64,000 nucleotides of DNA. Origin: Streptococcus vicugnae (GTDB lineage Bacteria; Bacillota; Bacilli; Lactobacillales; Streptococcaceae). The notes under the pieces are model-generated. The model ran no database searches. It had not been told where the DNA came from and saw only the letters and a list, made by a program, of their open reading frames with translations. The DNA is taken from positions 620,001 to 684,000 of the forward strand of contig NZ_JAEMHW010000001.1 of assembly GCF_016461705.1 (NCBI RefSeq). The letters are read 5' to 3'. Below, one piece after another: positions 1 to 8,689 of this stretch. Position numbers and translations under genes: made by a program. How positions within the stretch are numbered: position 1 is the first letter of the stretch; each line of letters opens with the position of its first letter.

Positions 1-994
1 AAAGATTATTTAACACATCATCTGGGTAGACTTGGCTAGGATTTGACACTCGTAAAATAGCCGTTTTCTTTTCTTGCAGCAAATCGACCTTAATCTTTCC
101 CTTGTCCAAAGAATGCTTAATCGCATTATCCAAAAGAATAGTAATTAACTGTTTCAACTGAGATTCTTGTCCGAGAACTTCAATATTTTCTGAAATATTG
201 TCCTCAATTAATTTGCCTTCTTCATAGGCCAAGCTTTCGTAACTCAGAATCATTTCTTGGCAAATGCTTGAAAAATTAATTTTGTCAAAATGAGCTCTGC
301 CATCTTTATCAAGTTTAGATAAGCCAAGGAGCTCTTGAATCAAATGTTCCATTCGCTTCGTTTCAGAAAGAATATGATTCAAGTAACGATTAGAGGTAAT
401 TTGACTTTGCAAAACTTGAGCATTAGCACGAATAGAAGCAATTGGTGTTTTCAATTCATGGCTAGCGTCTGAAACAAAACGTTTCTCACGATCAATGGCA
501 TCTTGAGCTGGTTGAACGATAAAACGTGATAGGTAGATACTAACTCCCGTAAGCAAAAGAAGGCCAAAAATAACATAAACAGTAACCAGAAAAACTTGAG
601 CATAAGAAGCTGAATAGCTTGAAAAATCAATAAAGACAAGTTGCCAAGTTCCATCTTTTGTTTCTTTCAAAGAATAGATGTAATCATGCCATTTCCAACT
701 CTTTTTACCTCTTTTTAACAAATCTTTGCTGACTTCTTTAACCTCTTTATTGGTTAAAAAAGTGTTGTTAACTTGAATATCTGGTTTGTCATTTTCATCA
801 ATGGTGACAAAAGCAATGGCTTCGTCAGTATTTTCTTTGACATAACCATTAGCAGCCACCAATTTAACAATCCGATAAGTATCATACTCATCCCAATATT
901 TGTCATAACGTTCACTAATGACCAATAACACCAAAACCATGGCGGTTAACATGGACATCGTAATCAAGACAAATTTTAGCCGAAGATTCTTCAT
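1..994 (-). CDS. Sensor histidine kinase, 3' end cut by the window edge
   Basis: The reading frame runs on the minus strand from an ATG at 994 to base 1 without a stop (about 331 residues), so the last part of the kinase domain is missing. Visible are a first membrane segment (about residues 7-26), an extracellular loop of about 100 residues, a second membrane segment (about 132-154), the phospho-acceptor box SDASHELKTP with His near 179, and the N-box LLDNAIKHS. This is the layout of an orthodox membrane sensor kinase. Its ATG overlaps the stop of the upstream response regulator as ATGA, so the two are translationally coupled and form one two-component system. The signal sensed cannot be told from the sequence, and I do not recognise a named streptococcal pair. 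Confidence 0.93.
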   Translation of the reverse strand, partial: MKNLRLKFVLITMSMLTAMVLVLLVISERYDKYWDEYDTYRIVKLVAANGYVKENTDEAIAFVTIDENDKPDIQVNNTFLTNKEVKEVSKDLLKRGKKSWKWHDYIYSLKETKDGTWQLVFIDFSSYSASYAQVFLVTVYVIFGLLLLTGVSIYLSRFIVQPAQDAIDREKRFVSDASHELKTPIASIRANAQVLQSQITSNRYLNHILSETKRMEHLIQELLGLSKLDKDGRAHFDKINFSSICQEMILSYESLAYEEGKLIEDNISENIEVLGQESQLKQLITILLDNAIKHSLDKGKIKVDLLQEKKTAILRVSNPSQVYPDDVLNNL

Positions 995-1680
995 GATGAG
1001 CCTTCTTTCTCTCCATCTTCTAGCGAATATCCAACACCTTTGGTTGTTTTAATGGCGGCACTTGCTGCCAAAAACCGAAGTTTTTTACGTAAAAAAGAGA
1101 TAAAGACTTCCAGCTGATTATAATCTGATTCATCCAAAGGTCCCCAGACCTTCAAAATTAACTGGTTTTTAGGAATGATTTTCTGTGGATTACGCATGAA
1201 AGTTTCCATCAAAAGAAACTCTTTATTAGATAGCTTAACATCACGTTCTGCTACTGTTAACTCTCTGGTATCCTGATTTAGTATCAAATTTCCAAACTTG
1301 AGATGATTCACCTGAGTAATCGATGATTGGCGTGTTCGTAATCGAATACGTGCTAACAATTCTTCTGCCTCAAATGGCTTCGTCATGTAATCATCAGCAC
1401 CTAAATCAAGTCCCAAGACCCGATCTTCTAACTGTGATTTGACTGTCAAAAAAATGATTGGTACTTCTATTCCCATTTGGCGCACGCGCTTCAAAACACT
1501 GACACCATCAAGCTTTGGCAACATAATATCCAGAAGAATTAAGTCATAAAGTCCTGTTAAAATATAATCCAGTGCAGACTCACCATCAAAAACCAAATCA
1601 ACTTCATAACGATGATTTTCAAGAATGGCTTGAATCGCCTCCGCAATTCCTTGCTCATCCTCGACCACTAAAATTCTCAA
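991..1680 (-). CDS. OmpR/PhoB-family response regulator
   Basis: The protein has 229 residues: a receiver domain with acidic cluster VEDE, phospho-acceptor Asp51 in LILLDIMLP and conserved Lys in MTKPF, then a C-terminal winged helix ending in the usual TTKGVGYSL motif. It starts with TTG, chosen because GGGAGGAG lies just upstream. It is first in a two-gene operon with the sensor kinase, overlapping by 4 bases. A TATACT -10 box lies at 1711-1716 on the minus strand, with no good -35. Target genes are unknown. The beta-glucan genes lie next door but have their own AraC-type regulator, so a link is only possible. Confidence 0.95.
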   Translation of the reverse strand: MRILVVEDEQGIAEAIQAILENHRYEVDLVFDGESALDYILTGLYDLILLDIMLPKLDGVSVLKRVRQMGIEVPIIFLTVKSQLEDRVLGLDLGADDYMTKPFEAEELLARIRLRTRQSSITQVNHLKFGNLILNQDTRELTVAERDVKLSNKEFLLMETFMRNPQKIIPKNQLILKVWGPLDESDYNQLEVFISFLRKKLRFLAASAAIKTTKGVGYSLEDGEKEGSS

Positions 1681-1954
1681 CTGGCTCTCCTCCCTTTTTA
1701 CTCAAAACCTAGTATAAAACGCCAAAATTGAATTAACCTTGAAATTTTCTTTATTTTTTTAAGATTGCCTGGTTGAAACTACATCATTTTTACAGGGACT
1801 TATACCAAACCATTATAAGTAAGCCTAGCCCTAAAAGTCCGTGTAAATTGATGAAATTTTAAGGCAAAAATGTGGCAGTTTTCTGTATTCCTAGTTTATA
1901 CTTAATCTCTCCAAATGTCCTTACAAAGCTGTAAGTTAAGCGAAAAACTAAAAA

Positions 1955-1981
1955 AAGGCTGAGGCTTCTACCTCAAACCTT
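1955..1981 (-). terminator. Intrinsic terminator of the AraC-type regulator gene
   Basis: Read on the minus strand, an AAGG/TGAGG stem pairs with CCTCA/CCTT around a short loop and is followed by seven T. It begins 17 bases past the regulator stop. The rest of 1681-1997 holds only the promoter of the two-component system, and I see no gene there. Confidence 0.75.
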
Positions 1982-1997
1982 ATATTTCAATCAATTA

Positions 1998-2792
1998 TTA
2001 CATAGCTTCAGAAGAGGTATTACTCTTTTCACCCTCTGACCAAATTTTTTCATTCCATTTGACATTATGGTGTGTGTCACGGTATTTTTTAGGAGTGATT
2101 CCGACAACTTCTTTAAATTGCTGGATAAAGTGACTTTGAGATGAAAATGATAGATGATTAGCAATTTCAATCATTGAATAATCACTAAATTTCAACAAGT
2201 CTTTTGCAACTTCAATTTTCTTATTTTTAACATAAGTGCTAACAGAAACACCAACCTCTTTCTTAAATAAACGTGAAAGATAACTTGCTGAAATGCCGAA
2301 TTCAGTTGCCAATTGTTCCACCGTAATACGTTCTTTAACATGACAATAGATATAATCTTTACAATCTGATACGTGTTTTGAAATGACATCTTTTTGAATT
2401 TCACGTCGCATACGTTCAGTGTAATCAATAACCATTTCATCATGTAAATTTTGAACTTCTTGAACAGTGTGAAGATCATCAAGTTTTTGAATATAAAAGT
2501 CACTAAGTCTAAACGCTTGTTCCAATTCCATACCATTTTGACCACACATGCGTGTAATCATTGCAGTTGTAATGACAAAATGATATTTCAAATTCGTAAT
2601 TGGATTTCGTGAAAGAGTTCCCACACCATCTTCTGACACAAAACGCTCTTGTTCACAATTTTTACGAACTGCCTCAACATCACCTGTTGCTACCGCTTGA
2701 TAAAATAAGAACTCTTCCGTCAAAGGACGATGCTCCACATCATCCAAATTATCACTAATGGCTAAAAGTCTCCACTCATCCTTATAATTCAT
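1998..2792 (-). CDS. AraC-family transcriptional regulator, candidate activator of the beta-glucan locus
   Basis: The protein has 264 residues. The C-terminal 100 or so form an AraC/XylS double helix-turn-helix: first helix pair around VEQLATEFGISASYLSRLFK, second around MIEIANHLSFSSQSHFIQQF, ending with the family signature GITPKKYR. The N-terminal half (about 140 residues) is not an obvious cupin and I cannot name its ligand. The gene is monocistronic: a TAAAAT -10 box lies upstream, AAAGGAG precedes the ATG, and a terminator sits on each side. It lies directly downstream of the transport/lichenase operon on the same strand. Because it is the only regulator next to three promoters sharing one motif, I infer that it binds that motif and activates the lichenase, importer and phosphorylase genes. 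This is context, not proof. Confidence 0.9.
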   Translation of the reverse strand: MNYKDEWRLLAISDNLDDVEHRPLTEEFLFYQAVATGDVEAVRKNCEQERFVSEDGVGTLSRNPITNLKYHFVITTAMITRMCGQNGMELEQAFRLSDFYIQKLDDLHTVQEVQNLHDEMVIDYTERMRREIQKDVISKHVSDCKDYIYCHVKERITVEQLATEFGISASYLSRLFKKEVGVSVSTYVKNKKIEVAKDLLKFSDYSMIEIANHLSFSSQSHFIQQFKEVVGITPKKYRDTHHNVKWNEKIWSEGEKSNTSSEAM

Positions 2793-2879
2793 CCCAATCT
2801 CCTTTTTGTAAACGATTACTATTTTCTTATCATTTTACCACATTTCTGTACTTTTGATAAAAATCAAGTGCAATGAAAT

Positions 2880-2908
2880 AAATAAAATCTCCAATGGAGA
2901 TTTTATTT
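2880..2908 (-). terminator. Terminator of the importer-lichenase operon
   Basis: A perfect 13-bp inverted repeat (AAATAAAATCTCC and its complement, 3-base loop) lies 40 bases past the stop of the signal-less GH16 gene. The A/T-rich outer arms give a T-run in both directions. Confidence 0.8.
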
Positions 2909-2951
2909 CTATTCCTACAAAGAAGATTACCAGTTTTGAATATTAGCTTCT

Positions 2952-3614
2952 TTAAGATTCTTTATCATAGCTAATCCAGTCATAGTAACCATATAAAGGT
3001 GTCTTTCCATCATAATGATCTAGCCAATCATCAACACCAATTCCTGGCCAAACGTTCATCATGATTTTTCCAGGCGTACTTGGAAGATTTTCAGTTACTG
3101 TATGAACCGCTTTTCCATCAACATACCAAGTAATATGGTCTTCACGCCATTCAAAACCATAAGTGTGCCATTCTTCTGAAGCATCAAATCCTAAATCATA
3201 AAGATATTCATGATTACCAACACCATCAGTAAAATAGTTAAATTGAACTTTTGTTGTATCTTTGCCAAGAAATTCAATGTCAATTTCATCCCATTTTGTC
3301 CCATCAGTTGGACCTGTGTAGGTAAAAAATGATGTTACCACACCAGTGTTCTTAATAGCTTTCATACGAACTTGATAAAAGCCGTAATGAAAATAGTCTC
3401 TTGTTCGCCATTCACCACCAGTATAACCAGCAGCATCACGATCAATCTTTAAACTAAGACCGTCACCTTCAAAATTAACATTGTCAGGTTGCCAAATGCA
3501 ATCAAACATATCACCATTTGCACCTGTTCGTAATTCCATATAAGACGCATCATAAGTTTCAAAAGTTGTCTTAAAATGTGCTTCTTGATTTATCTTCATG
3601 TTTTTAACACTCAT
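2952..3614 (-). CDS. GH16 lichenase-type glucanase without signal peptide
   Basis: The 220-residue protein is a bare GH16 domain. The catalytic motif [10 protein letters not shown] is complete (Glu110 nucleophile, Asp112, Glu114 acid/base), as are the surrounding GGEWRT and SFFTYTGP motifs of 1,3-1,4-beta-glucanases (EC 3.2.1.73). There is no hydrophobic N-terminus, so it should stay in the cytoplasm unless exported by another route. That is unusual, because GH16 lichenases are normally secreted. It is last in the operon, 12 bases after the anchored paralogue. The ribosome site is weak (AAGAAAG touching the ATG; a second Met lies at residue 6), so translation may depend on coupling. It is closely related to the two other GH16 proteins here and probably arose by duplication with loss of the leader. 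Confidence 0.9.
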   Translation of the reverse strand: MSVKNMKINQEAHFKTTFETYDASYMELRTGANGDMFDCIWQPDNVNFEGDGLSLKIDRDAAGYTGGEWRTRDYFHYGFYQVRMKAIKNTGVVTSFFTYTGPTDGTKWDEIDIEFLGKDTTKVQFNYFTDGVGNHEYLYDLGFDASEEWHTYGFEWREDHITWYVDGKAVHTVTENLPSTPGKIMMNVWPGIGVDDWLDHYDGKTPLYGYYDWISYDKES

Positions 3615-3626
3615 ACTTTCTTGATA

Positions 3627-4952
3627 TTATAATTTACCTTTTTTAAAAGGAAGTGCTAAGAAGCCAAGGAAGGCTACCAAGACACCAGAAATTGTCAACA
3701 ATTTGCTTGGACGTTGACCAGTTTCTGGCAAAGCTAAGAATGAATTTTTAGCAAGACTAGCTGTTGATACAGATTGTGTGACTGCTGCTTGATTTGTTGT
3801 TACTTGTGTTGATGAAATTGTTGATGTTGCAGAGGCTGTTGAAGCTGCCAAATCAGCTGCCGCAGCTTTTGCTTTTTGATATGCCTCAACCGCTGGATTT
3901 TCAACTTCTACTTTATTGCCGTTGTAAGAAATCCAATCATAATAAGCAACAAGTGGTGTTTGACCATCATATGGTGCCAACCAATCGTCAACGCCAATTC
4001 CTGGCCAAGCATTCATCATGATTTTTCCTGGTGTAACTGGGAGATTTTCAGTCGCTGTGTAAACCGCAACACCATCAACATACCAAGTGATGTGATCAGC
4101 TTGCCAATCAAAACCATAAACGTGATAGGCTTGTGAAGCATCAAATCCTAAATCATAAAGGTATTCATGCCCACCCACACCATTAGTGTAGTAATTGAAT
4201 TGAACTTTTGTTGTGTCTTTTCCGAGAAATTCAATATCGATTTCATCCCAAGGATTGTTGTCACTTGGACCAGTGTAAGTAAAGAATGATGATACAACGC
4301 CTGGATTACTAATTGGTTGCATACGAACAGAATACATACCGTAGCCAAAGAATTCACGCGTACGCCATTCAGCAGCATTATAACTGTAAGCACGTGTGTT
4401 GTTACGGTCAATTGTCAATGTCAATGTGCCATCTTTAACAACCGTATTATCTGGAACCCAGCGACAATCAAATGGATCACCATTGAACCAGTCAGAACGT
4501 TCCATTGTAGTATCGTCATAGTTATCAAAATCTACACGATAATCACCTGTGTGAAGAACTTGCTCAGGTGCTTCTGTTGTATCTTCAGAATCTGAATCAG
4601 TATTTTCTGTAGCAGTTAACTGAGAATCAGTTTGCTCTTGATTGTCAGTTGATTGAACATTAGTCTGCGCTTGATCATTAGAAGCCAGTACTATTTGATT
4701 AATGTCACCTGCTTCAGCAGAAGAAACTGCATTTGATTCTGAGGTTTGATTAGGGACTTGGGCAATAGCTTGATTGCCTGCTTCACTGACATTTTCTTCT
4801 GTATTAGTCGTTTGAGCATTTGTCACAAGTGCTGCATTATCTGTTGATGCAACATTATTTACCTCATCAGCTGATACAAAATTAACTCCAACATTTAAAC
4901 TGCACAAAGCAGTTGCGTAGCAAATGTACTTTACTACATCTTTCTTAGACAT
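3627..4952 (-). CDS. Cell-wall-anchored GH16 lichenase (LPXTG)
   Basis: The 441-residue precursor has an N-terminal signal sequence (cleavage expected near FVSA-DE, residue 28), a Thr/Asn/Gln/Glu-rich linker of about 100 residues, a GH16 domain (about 135-350) with DEIDIEF (Glu237, Asp239, Glu241), an Ala/Thr/Ser-rich wall spacer, and a sorting signal LPETG near 408-412 followed by a hydrophobic stretch and the charged tail KKGKL. Sortase A should attach it to peptidoglycan, placing beta-1,3-1,4-glucan hydrolysis on the cell surface beside the importer encoded just upstream. It lies 25 bases after the MalG-type permease and 12 before the signal-less paralogue, in one operon. Lichenase specificity is inferred from motif similarity. 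Confidence 0.95.
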   Translation of the reverse strand: MSKKDVVKYICYATALCSLNVGVNFVSADEVNNVASTDNAALVTNAQTTNTEENVSEAGNQAIAQVPNQTSESNAVSSAEAGDINQIVLASNDQAQTNVQSTDNQEQTDSQLTATENTDSDSEDTTEAPEQVLHTGDYRVDFDNYDDTTMERSDWFNGDPFDCRWVPDNTVVKDGTLTLTIDRNNTRAYSYNAAEWRTREFFGYGMYSVRMQPISNPGVVSSFFTYTGPSDNNPWDEIDIEFLGKDTTKVQFNYYTNGVGGHEYLYDLGFDASQAYHVYGFDWQADHITWYVDGVAVYTATENLPVTPGKIMMNAWPGIGVDDWLAPYDGQTPLVAYYDWISYNGNKVEVENPAVEAYQKAKAAAADLAASTASATSTISSTQVTTNQAAVTQSVSTASLAKNSFLALPETGQRPSKLLTISGVLVAFLGFLALPFKKGKL

Positions 4953-4977
4953 GAAATCTCCTTTTTTCTCTTATAAA

Positions 4978-5823
4978 TTATTCCTTAACACCACCGAGTG
5001 TAACACCTGCAATGATGTATTTTGAAAGGAAAAGATAAACAATAATAATTGGTACGATAGCAACCAAAATCATAGTATAGATTTTACCCATATCAAAGTT
5101 CATATAGTCTGCACCACGCAATGTTGCGATCAAAATTGGAACAGTCATCTTGCTCTTTGTTTGGATAACCAAGGCTGGAATGAAGTAATTATTCCAAGAA
5201 CCAACGAAGGTAAAGATTGCTTGAACCGCAATAGCTGGTTTCATAATTGGAAGAACGATAGTATTAAATGTTCTAAATTCATTCGATCCATCAATACGAG
5301 CAGCTTCTACCAATGAAATTGGTAATGATGATTCCAAGTAGCTATACATGAAATAAAATACCGCTGGTGAAGCAACTGATGGAATAATCAATGGAAGCCA
5401 ACTATCGTACATTCCCATGTTAGTGATTAAGCGCAAGAAACCCATTGAAGTAACTTGTGTTGGCATAACCAAAATCGCCAAAATGAAAGTAAAGGCAACT
5501 TTTTTCAACTTAAAGTCATAAACATATAAACCATAAGCAGTCAAAGCTGAGAAATAAGTACAGATAGCAGCTGTCAAGCCTGAAATAATCAAGCTATTCA
5601 AAATCCCATGAAACATTGGGAAGCTACCATCATTAGCTACCTTACTCAGATTATCAAATAATGAAGCACCTGGTAGCGCTGAAAAGCCTTTTTGCAACTC
5701 AGCATGTGAGTGTGTCGCATTGATAATCAAGATATAAAAGAAGAATAGGCACATGAATGATAAGGTAATTAATACAAAATGTGCCACAATAACACGTAAT
5801 CTGTTTTTTGCTTTTGTTGACAT
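4978..5823 (-). CDS. ABC sugar importer permease, MalG type
   Basis: The 281-residue inner-membrane protein has about six hydrophobic segments and the ATPase-contact EAA loop EAARIDGSNEFRTFNTIVLP, typical of the CUT1 oligosaccharide family. Its ATG overlaps the stop of the upstream permease by one base (TAATG), so the two are coupled and should form the heterodimeric channel. No ATPase gene lies in the operon. CUT1 systems of streptococci commonly share one ATPase such as MsmK, and I infer that here. The substrate is inferred as lichenan or cello-oligosaccharides from the lichenase and phosphorylase neighbours. Confidence 0.95.
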   Translation of the reverse strand: MSTKAKNRLRVIVAHFVLITLSFMCLFFFYILIINATHSHAELQKGFSALPGASLFDNLSKVANDGSFPMFHGILNSLIISGLTAAICTYFSALTAYGLYVYDFKLKKVAFTFILAILVMPTQVTSMGFLRLITNMGMYDSWLPLIIPSVASPAVFYFMYSYLESSLPISLVEAARIDGSNEFRTFNTIVLPIMKPAIAVQAIFTFVGSWNNYFIPALVIQTKSKMTVPILIATLRGADYMNFDMGKIYTMILVAIVPIIIVYLFLSKYIIAGVTLGGVKE

Positions 5824-6767
5824 TATTTCGCCTTTCTACCTTTGTGTTTCAATTGGTGTTTGGTCATTTTAATTTCATTGTTAGTCATACGGTAAACGAA
5901 CCAACAAAGAATAGCACTAACCACAAAGAGGTAAACTGATAGTGCACCCGCCATACCGTAGTTCTTGCTCTTCAAATGATTATTCAAGAACATAATCAAA
6001 GTAGTTGACGTACGGTCTGGTGAACCTTGTCCATTTGTCAAGATTTGAGGAACGTCGAACATTTGCAAACCACCGATGATTGAAGTAATCAATGTATAAG
6101 CCAAAATTGGTCGAATCATTGGCAAAGTGATATAGAAGAAACGTTGACGACTGTTACAACCATCAATTTCAGCAGCCTCGAAGATATCTGGACTAATCCC
6201 CATGATAGCTGCCATCAACATGATTGTTGTATTACCGAACCACATCAAGAAGTTCATCACACCAACCAATGAACGAGTTCCTAGAGCTGATCCCATAAAA
6301 TCAATTGGTTCTTTAATCCAACCAAGTGATTCTAAAATAGAATTAATCGGACCATTTGTTGAAAAGAGTGTGAAGAATAACATGGCAAATGCTGAGGCCA
6401 TGATTAGGTTTGGCAAATAAATGACAACTTTAAAAAATTGTCGTCCACGAATTTTAAGTCGTGCATCAACAAACCAGTTGGCAAGCAGCAAAGCAATGAC
6501 AATCTGCGGAATAAATCCAATCAACCACATAATCATTGTATTTGCCGCATATTTCAACATGTCTGAATGCAGTAAGCTCACGTAATTTTTTAACCCAACA
6601 AAGTTAGGTCCAATTTCTGTCATCCCTGAACGATAATATTCAAAGAAACTATACCGAATGGTATCTACCAAAGGTATAAAAGAGAAAATGAAGAAAATTA
6701 GGAAGAAGGGAAGGATGAAAATATATCCCCATTTCCCATAATCTATACGCTTACGTCTTTTTTTCAT
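5823..6767 (-). CDS. ABC sugar importer permease, MalF type
   Basis: The preferred start is the ATG at 6767 (314 residues), preceded by AGGAG at good spacing. The longer frame to 6815 lacks a ribosome site. The protein starts with the basic stretch KKRRKR, has about six membrane segments and an EAA loop (EAAEIDGCNSRQRFFYITLP), and belongs to the CUT1 family. It follows the binding-protein gene after a 176-base spacer containing a stem-loop, and runs into the second permease. It should form the transport channel with the MalG-type partner and accept ligand from the lipoprotein encoded upstream. Confidence 0.95.
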   Translation of the reverse strand: MKKRRKRIDYGKWGYIFILPFFLIFFIFSFIPLVDTIRYSFFEYYRSGMTEIGPNFVGLKNYVSLLHSDMLKYAANTMIMWLIGFIPQIVIALLLANWFVDARLKIRGRQFFKVVIYLPNLIMASAFAMLFFTLFSTNGPINSILESLGWIKEPIDFMGSALGTRSLVGVMNFLMWFGNTTIMLMAAIMGISPDIFEAAEIDGCNSRQRFFYITLPMIRPILAYTLITSIIGGLQMFDVPQILTNGQGSPDRTSTTLIMFLNNHLKSKNYGMAGALSVYLFVVSAILCWFVYRMTNNEIKMTKHQLKHKGRKAK

Positions 6768-6908
6768 CTTTATCACTCCTCCAAAATACGGGGAGCAAGT
6801 CAGAATACCTTCCATCTGGAATCGATTTTCTAACTCGCCCCCGCAAGGTCTACCAAAATTCTAAAAACCTCTATTAAGCGACTCAATCCTCTAAACTAAT
6901 AGCATTTA

Positions 6909-6932
6909 AGTCTGGGACAATCGACCCAAACT
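6909..6932 (-). other. Intercistronic stem-loop between binding protein and permeases
   Basis: AGTTTGGG and CCCAGACT pair (8 bp with one G-U) around an 8-base loop just after the binding-protein stop, with no T-run behind. Such loops often protect the upstream message or damp read-through, which would give more binding protein than permease. The function is inferred. Confidence 0.45.
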
Positions 6933-6943
6933 CTTTAAGCTAT

Positions 6944-8311
6944 TTAGTCTGGCCATTTTACATCTGTAATTTCTGGATAACGTTCTTTAATGGCTGTTTC
7001 AAAGTTTGATTTAGCTTTGTTGTAGCTTACTTTACCTTGTAGGTAGTCATTAAAGGCATTTTGAATCAATTCAACACAACCTTGGTCATATGATGACAAT
7101 GGCGCAATCTTGATTTTTTCTGCAACTGGTGCATAGTAAGAATAAGCATTTTCACCACCAAGGAAGTCTGATTTGAAGCTATCATCTTTGGCTGCTGCTT
7201 CCATACCAGATTTAGTATTTGTGAAGTCTTGGTAATCTTTAGAAATCTTCAATAGGTTATCTTTATCAGCTGTCAAAGCTTTGATGATTTCTTTAACATG
7301 TTTAGGGTTATCAGTACCTTCGGCACCGTGGATATATGAACCACCCCAGTTGTATTCTTGTGGTGGATTAGTAACTGCCCAGTCACCATCTGCGCCATCC
7401 CAGTTAGATTTCAAAGTAAAGTCAATACCCCAAGCTGGGAACAAGAATGCAAAGACTTTAGATTGTGAACCCATAGCTTTGTTCCAGTCATCTGTCCATT
7501 GACCTTTAACTGTTTTATTGAAGTAACCAGCGTCAAGCCATTCTTTAGAATCTTTAACCCAGTTCATGATTTGAGGGTCTACACGTACAGTTGTTGAACC
7601 TTTTTCAACCCAAGGTTTAGAAATACTGTTACCGTACAAACGGAATGTATCAGCATATGATGCAAATGTGTAGTAACCTTTATTAAGAAGTTCTTGTGAT
7701 GTTGCTTTCATAGTATCCCAGTCTTTAACTTTTTCACCAACTGCTGTTGGGTCATCAGTACCAAATACTGCTTTAGCAATATCACGACGATAGATTAGAA
7801 CACCTGGACATGTTTGCCAAGTTGAACCACGTTGCACACCATCTTCATCAGAAGCAGTTTCCTTAGTAAAATCATATTGGTCAGCCAAATCTTTCTTAGG
7901 ATTAATTCCTAAATCTTTAAGTGGCATTGCAACGTTTGCTTCTTTTGAAGTGTATTTTGTAACGTAGTCAGTTTCTGATAAGAAAATATCAACTTTGTCA
8001 TCTGCATCAGCTGAATCTTGTTTTCCAAGAGCTTCATCCAATTTTTGTTGATAAACACCGTCTTGGTTTGGATTGATAATCCAGTGGATTTCTGTACCAT
8101 CTTTTAATTTAGTAACAGTTCCATCTTTAGAAGTTTCTTTAACTTCTGGATAAACGGCTTCAACACGTTGACGGAATTCATCATTCCAAGAATAGATGTT
8201 GATGACTTTGCCTTCTGCACCTGAAGCTGATGTGCTTGATTTAGAAGAGCAACCAACCATTGTCCCTGCTGCAAGAGCAATCGCTATAAAAGCGCTTACT
8301 TTTTTGTTCAT
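6944..8311 (-). CDS. Sugar-binding lipoprotein of the ABC importer
   Basis: The 455-residue protein starts with a lipoprotein signal; the lipobox is TMVGC with Cys21 as lipidation site, followed by a Ser-rich linker. The body is a family 1 extracellular solute-binding protein of carbohydrate type, rich in aromatic residues. It is first in the operon, with AAGGAGAAGG before the ATG. It should capture oligosaccharides released by the surface lichenases and hand them to the two permeases. The sugar is inferred from context only. The promoter at 8358-8418 carries the shared locus motif. Confidence 0.94.
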   Translation of the reverse strand: MNKKVSAFIAIALAAGTMVGCSSKSSTSASGAEGKVINIYSWNDEFRQRVEAVYPEVKETSKDGTVTKLKDGTEIHWIINPNQDGVYQQKLDEALGKQDSADADDKVDIFLSETDYVTKYTSKEANVAMPLKDLGINPKKDLADQYDFTKETASDEDGVQRGSTWQTCPGVLIYRRDIAKAVFGTDDPTAVGEKVKDWDTMKATSQELLNKGYYTFASYADTFRLYGNSISKPWVEKGSTTVRVDPQIMNWVKDSKEWLDAGYFNKTVKGQWTDDWNKAMGSQSKVFAFLFPAWGIDFTLKSNWDGADGDWAVTNPPQEYNWGGSYIHGAEGTDNPKHVKEIIKALTADKDNLLKISKDYQDFTNTKSGMEAAAKDDSFKSDFLGGENAYSYYAPVAEKIKIAPLSSYDQGCVELIQNAFNDYLQGKVSYNKAKSNFETAIKERYPEITDVKWPD

Positions 8312-8357
8312 GATCCTTCTCCTTTTTGAGGTTTCCCCTCATGTTTTTTGTAATTGC

Positions 8358-8418
8358 ATTATACCCCGATTGACTGAAGTGTTATATTATAATATTTTAA
8401 AAAATATCATTTTTATGA
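8358..8418 (-). promoter_or_regulatory. Promoter and putative activator site of the importer-lichenase operon
   Basis: On the minus strand a TATAAT -10 box lies at 8358-8363, with no recognisable -35, as expected for an activator-dependent promoter. At 8399-8418 is the motif TCATAAAAATGATATTTTTT, 35 nt upstream of the -10 box. The same motif at the same distance occurs before the phosphorylase pair and before the secreted lichenase at 14.97 kb. An ATATTATA block between motif and -10 box is also shared in position with the 15.2-kb promoter. Confidence 0.7.
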
Positions 8419-8470
8419 CCTAGTTTGAAAAATTTTTACAAAAAATCATGTTTTTCTAATCTTTTTAATA

Positions 8471-8484
8471 GGTAAACCCTTTCA
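8471..8484. promoter_or_regulatory. Possible CcpA (cre) site between the divergent beta-glucan operons
   Basis: Read on the minus strand, TGAAAGGGTTTACC differs from the cre consensus TGWAANCGNTNWCA at two positions, one of them in the central CG. It sits between the importer operon and the phosphorylase operon and could serve both, but it is a weak match. Confidence 0.35.
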
Positions 8485-8601
8485 ATAAAATGCGCTTAGT
8501 TCCTTTTATATCAATGGTTTTAGCCGTTTTTCTAACTTTAAACCACGTCATTCCCTAATAAAAGTCCTTATGTACAAAAAATGACACTTCTTTAGTTAAT
8601 A

Positions 8602-8662
8602 TCATAATTATGATATTTTTCTCTTCTTTTTTGTTTTCTCTAAATTCAATTTCGACTAAAAT
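8602..8662 (+). promoter_or_regulatory. Promoter and putative activator site of the phosphorylase operon
   Basis: The motif TCATAATTATGATATTTTTC at 8602-8621 lies exactly 35 nt before a TAAAAT -10 box at 8657-8662, the same geometry as at the importer promoter and the 15.2-kb lichenase promoter. Part of the motif is the perfect 20-bp palindrome at 8598-8617, centred on ATAATTAT. No good -35 box is seen. Confidence 0.68.
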
Positions 8663-8689
8663 ATGTGGCAGAAGATAAAGGAGATAACT

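Noticed and set aside
3794-4595. Plus-strand ORFs opposite the anchored lichenase
   Set aside because: They are low-complexity antisense frames of a clear GH16 gene with no ribosome sites.
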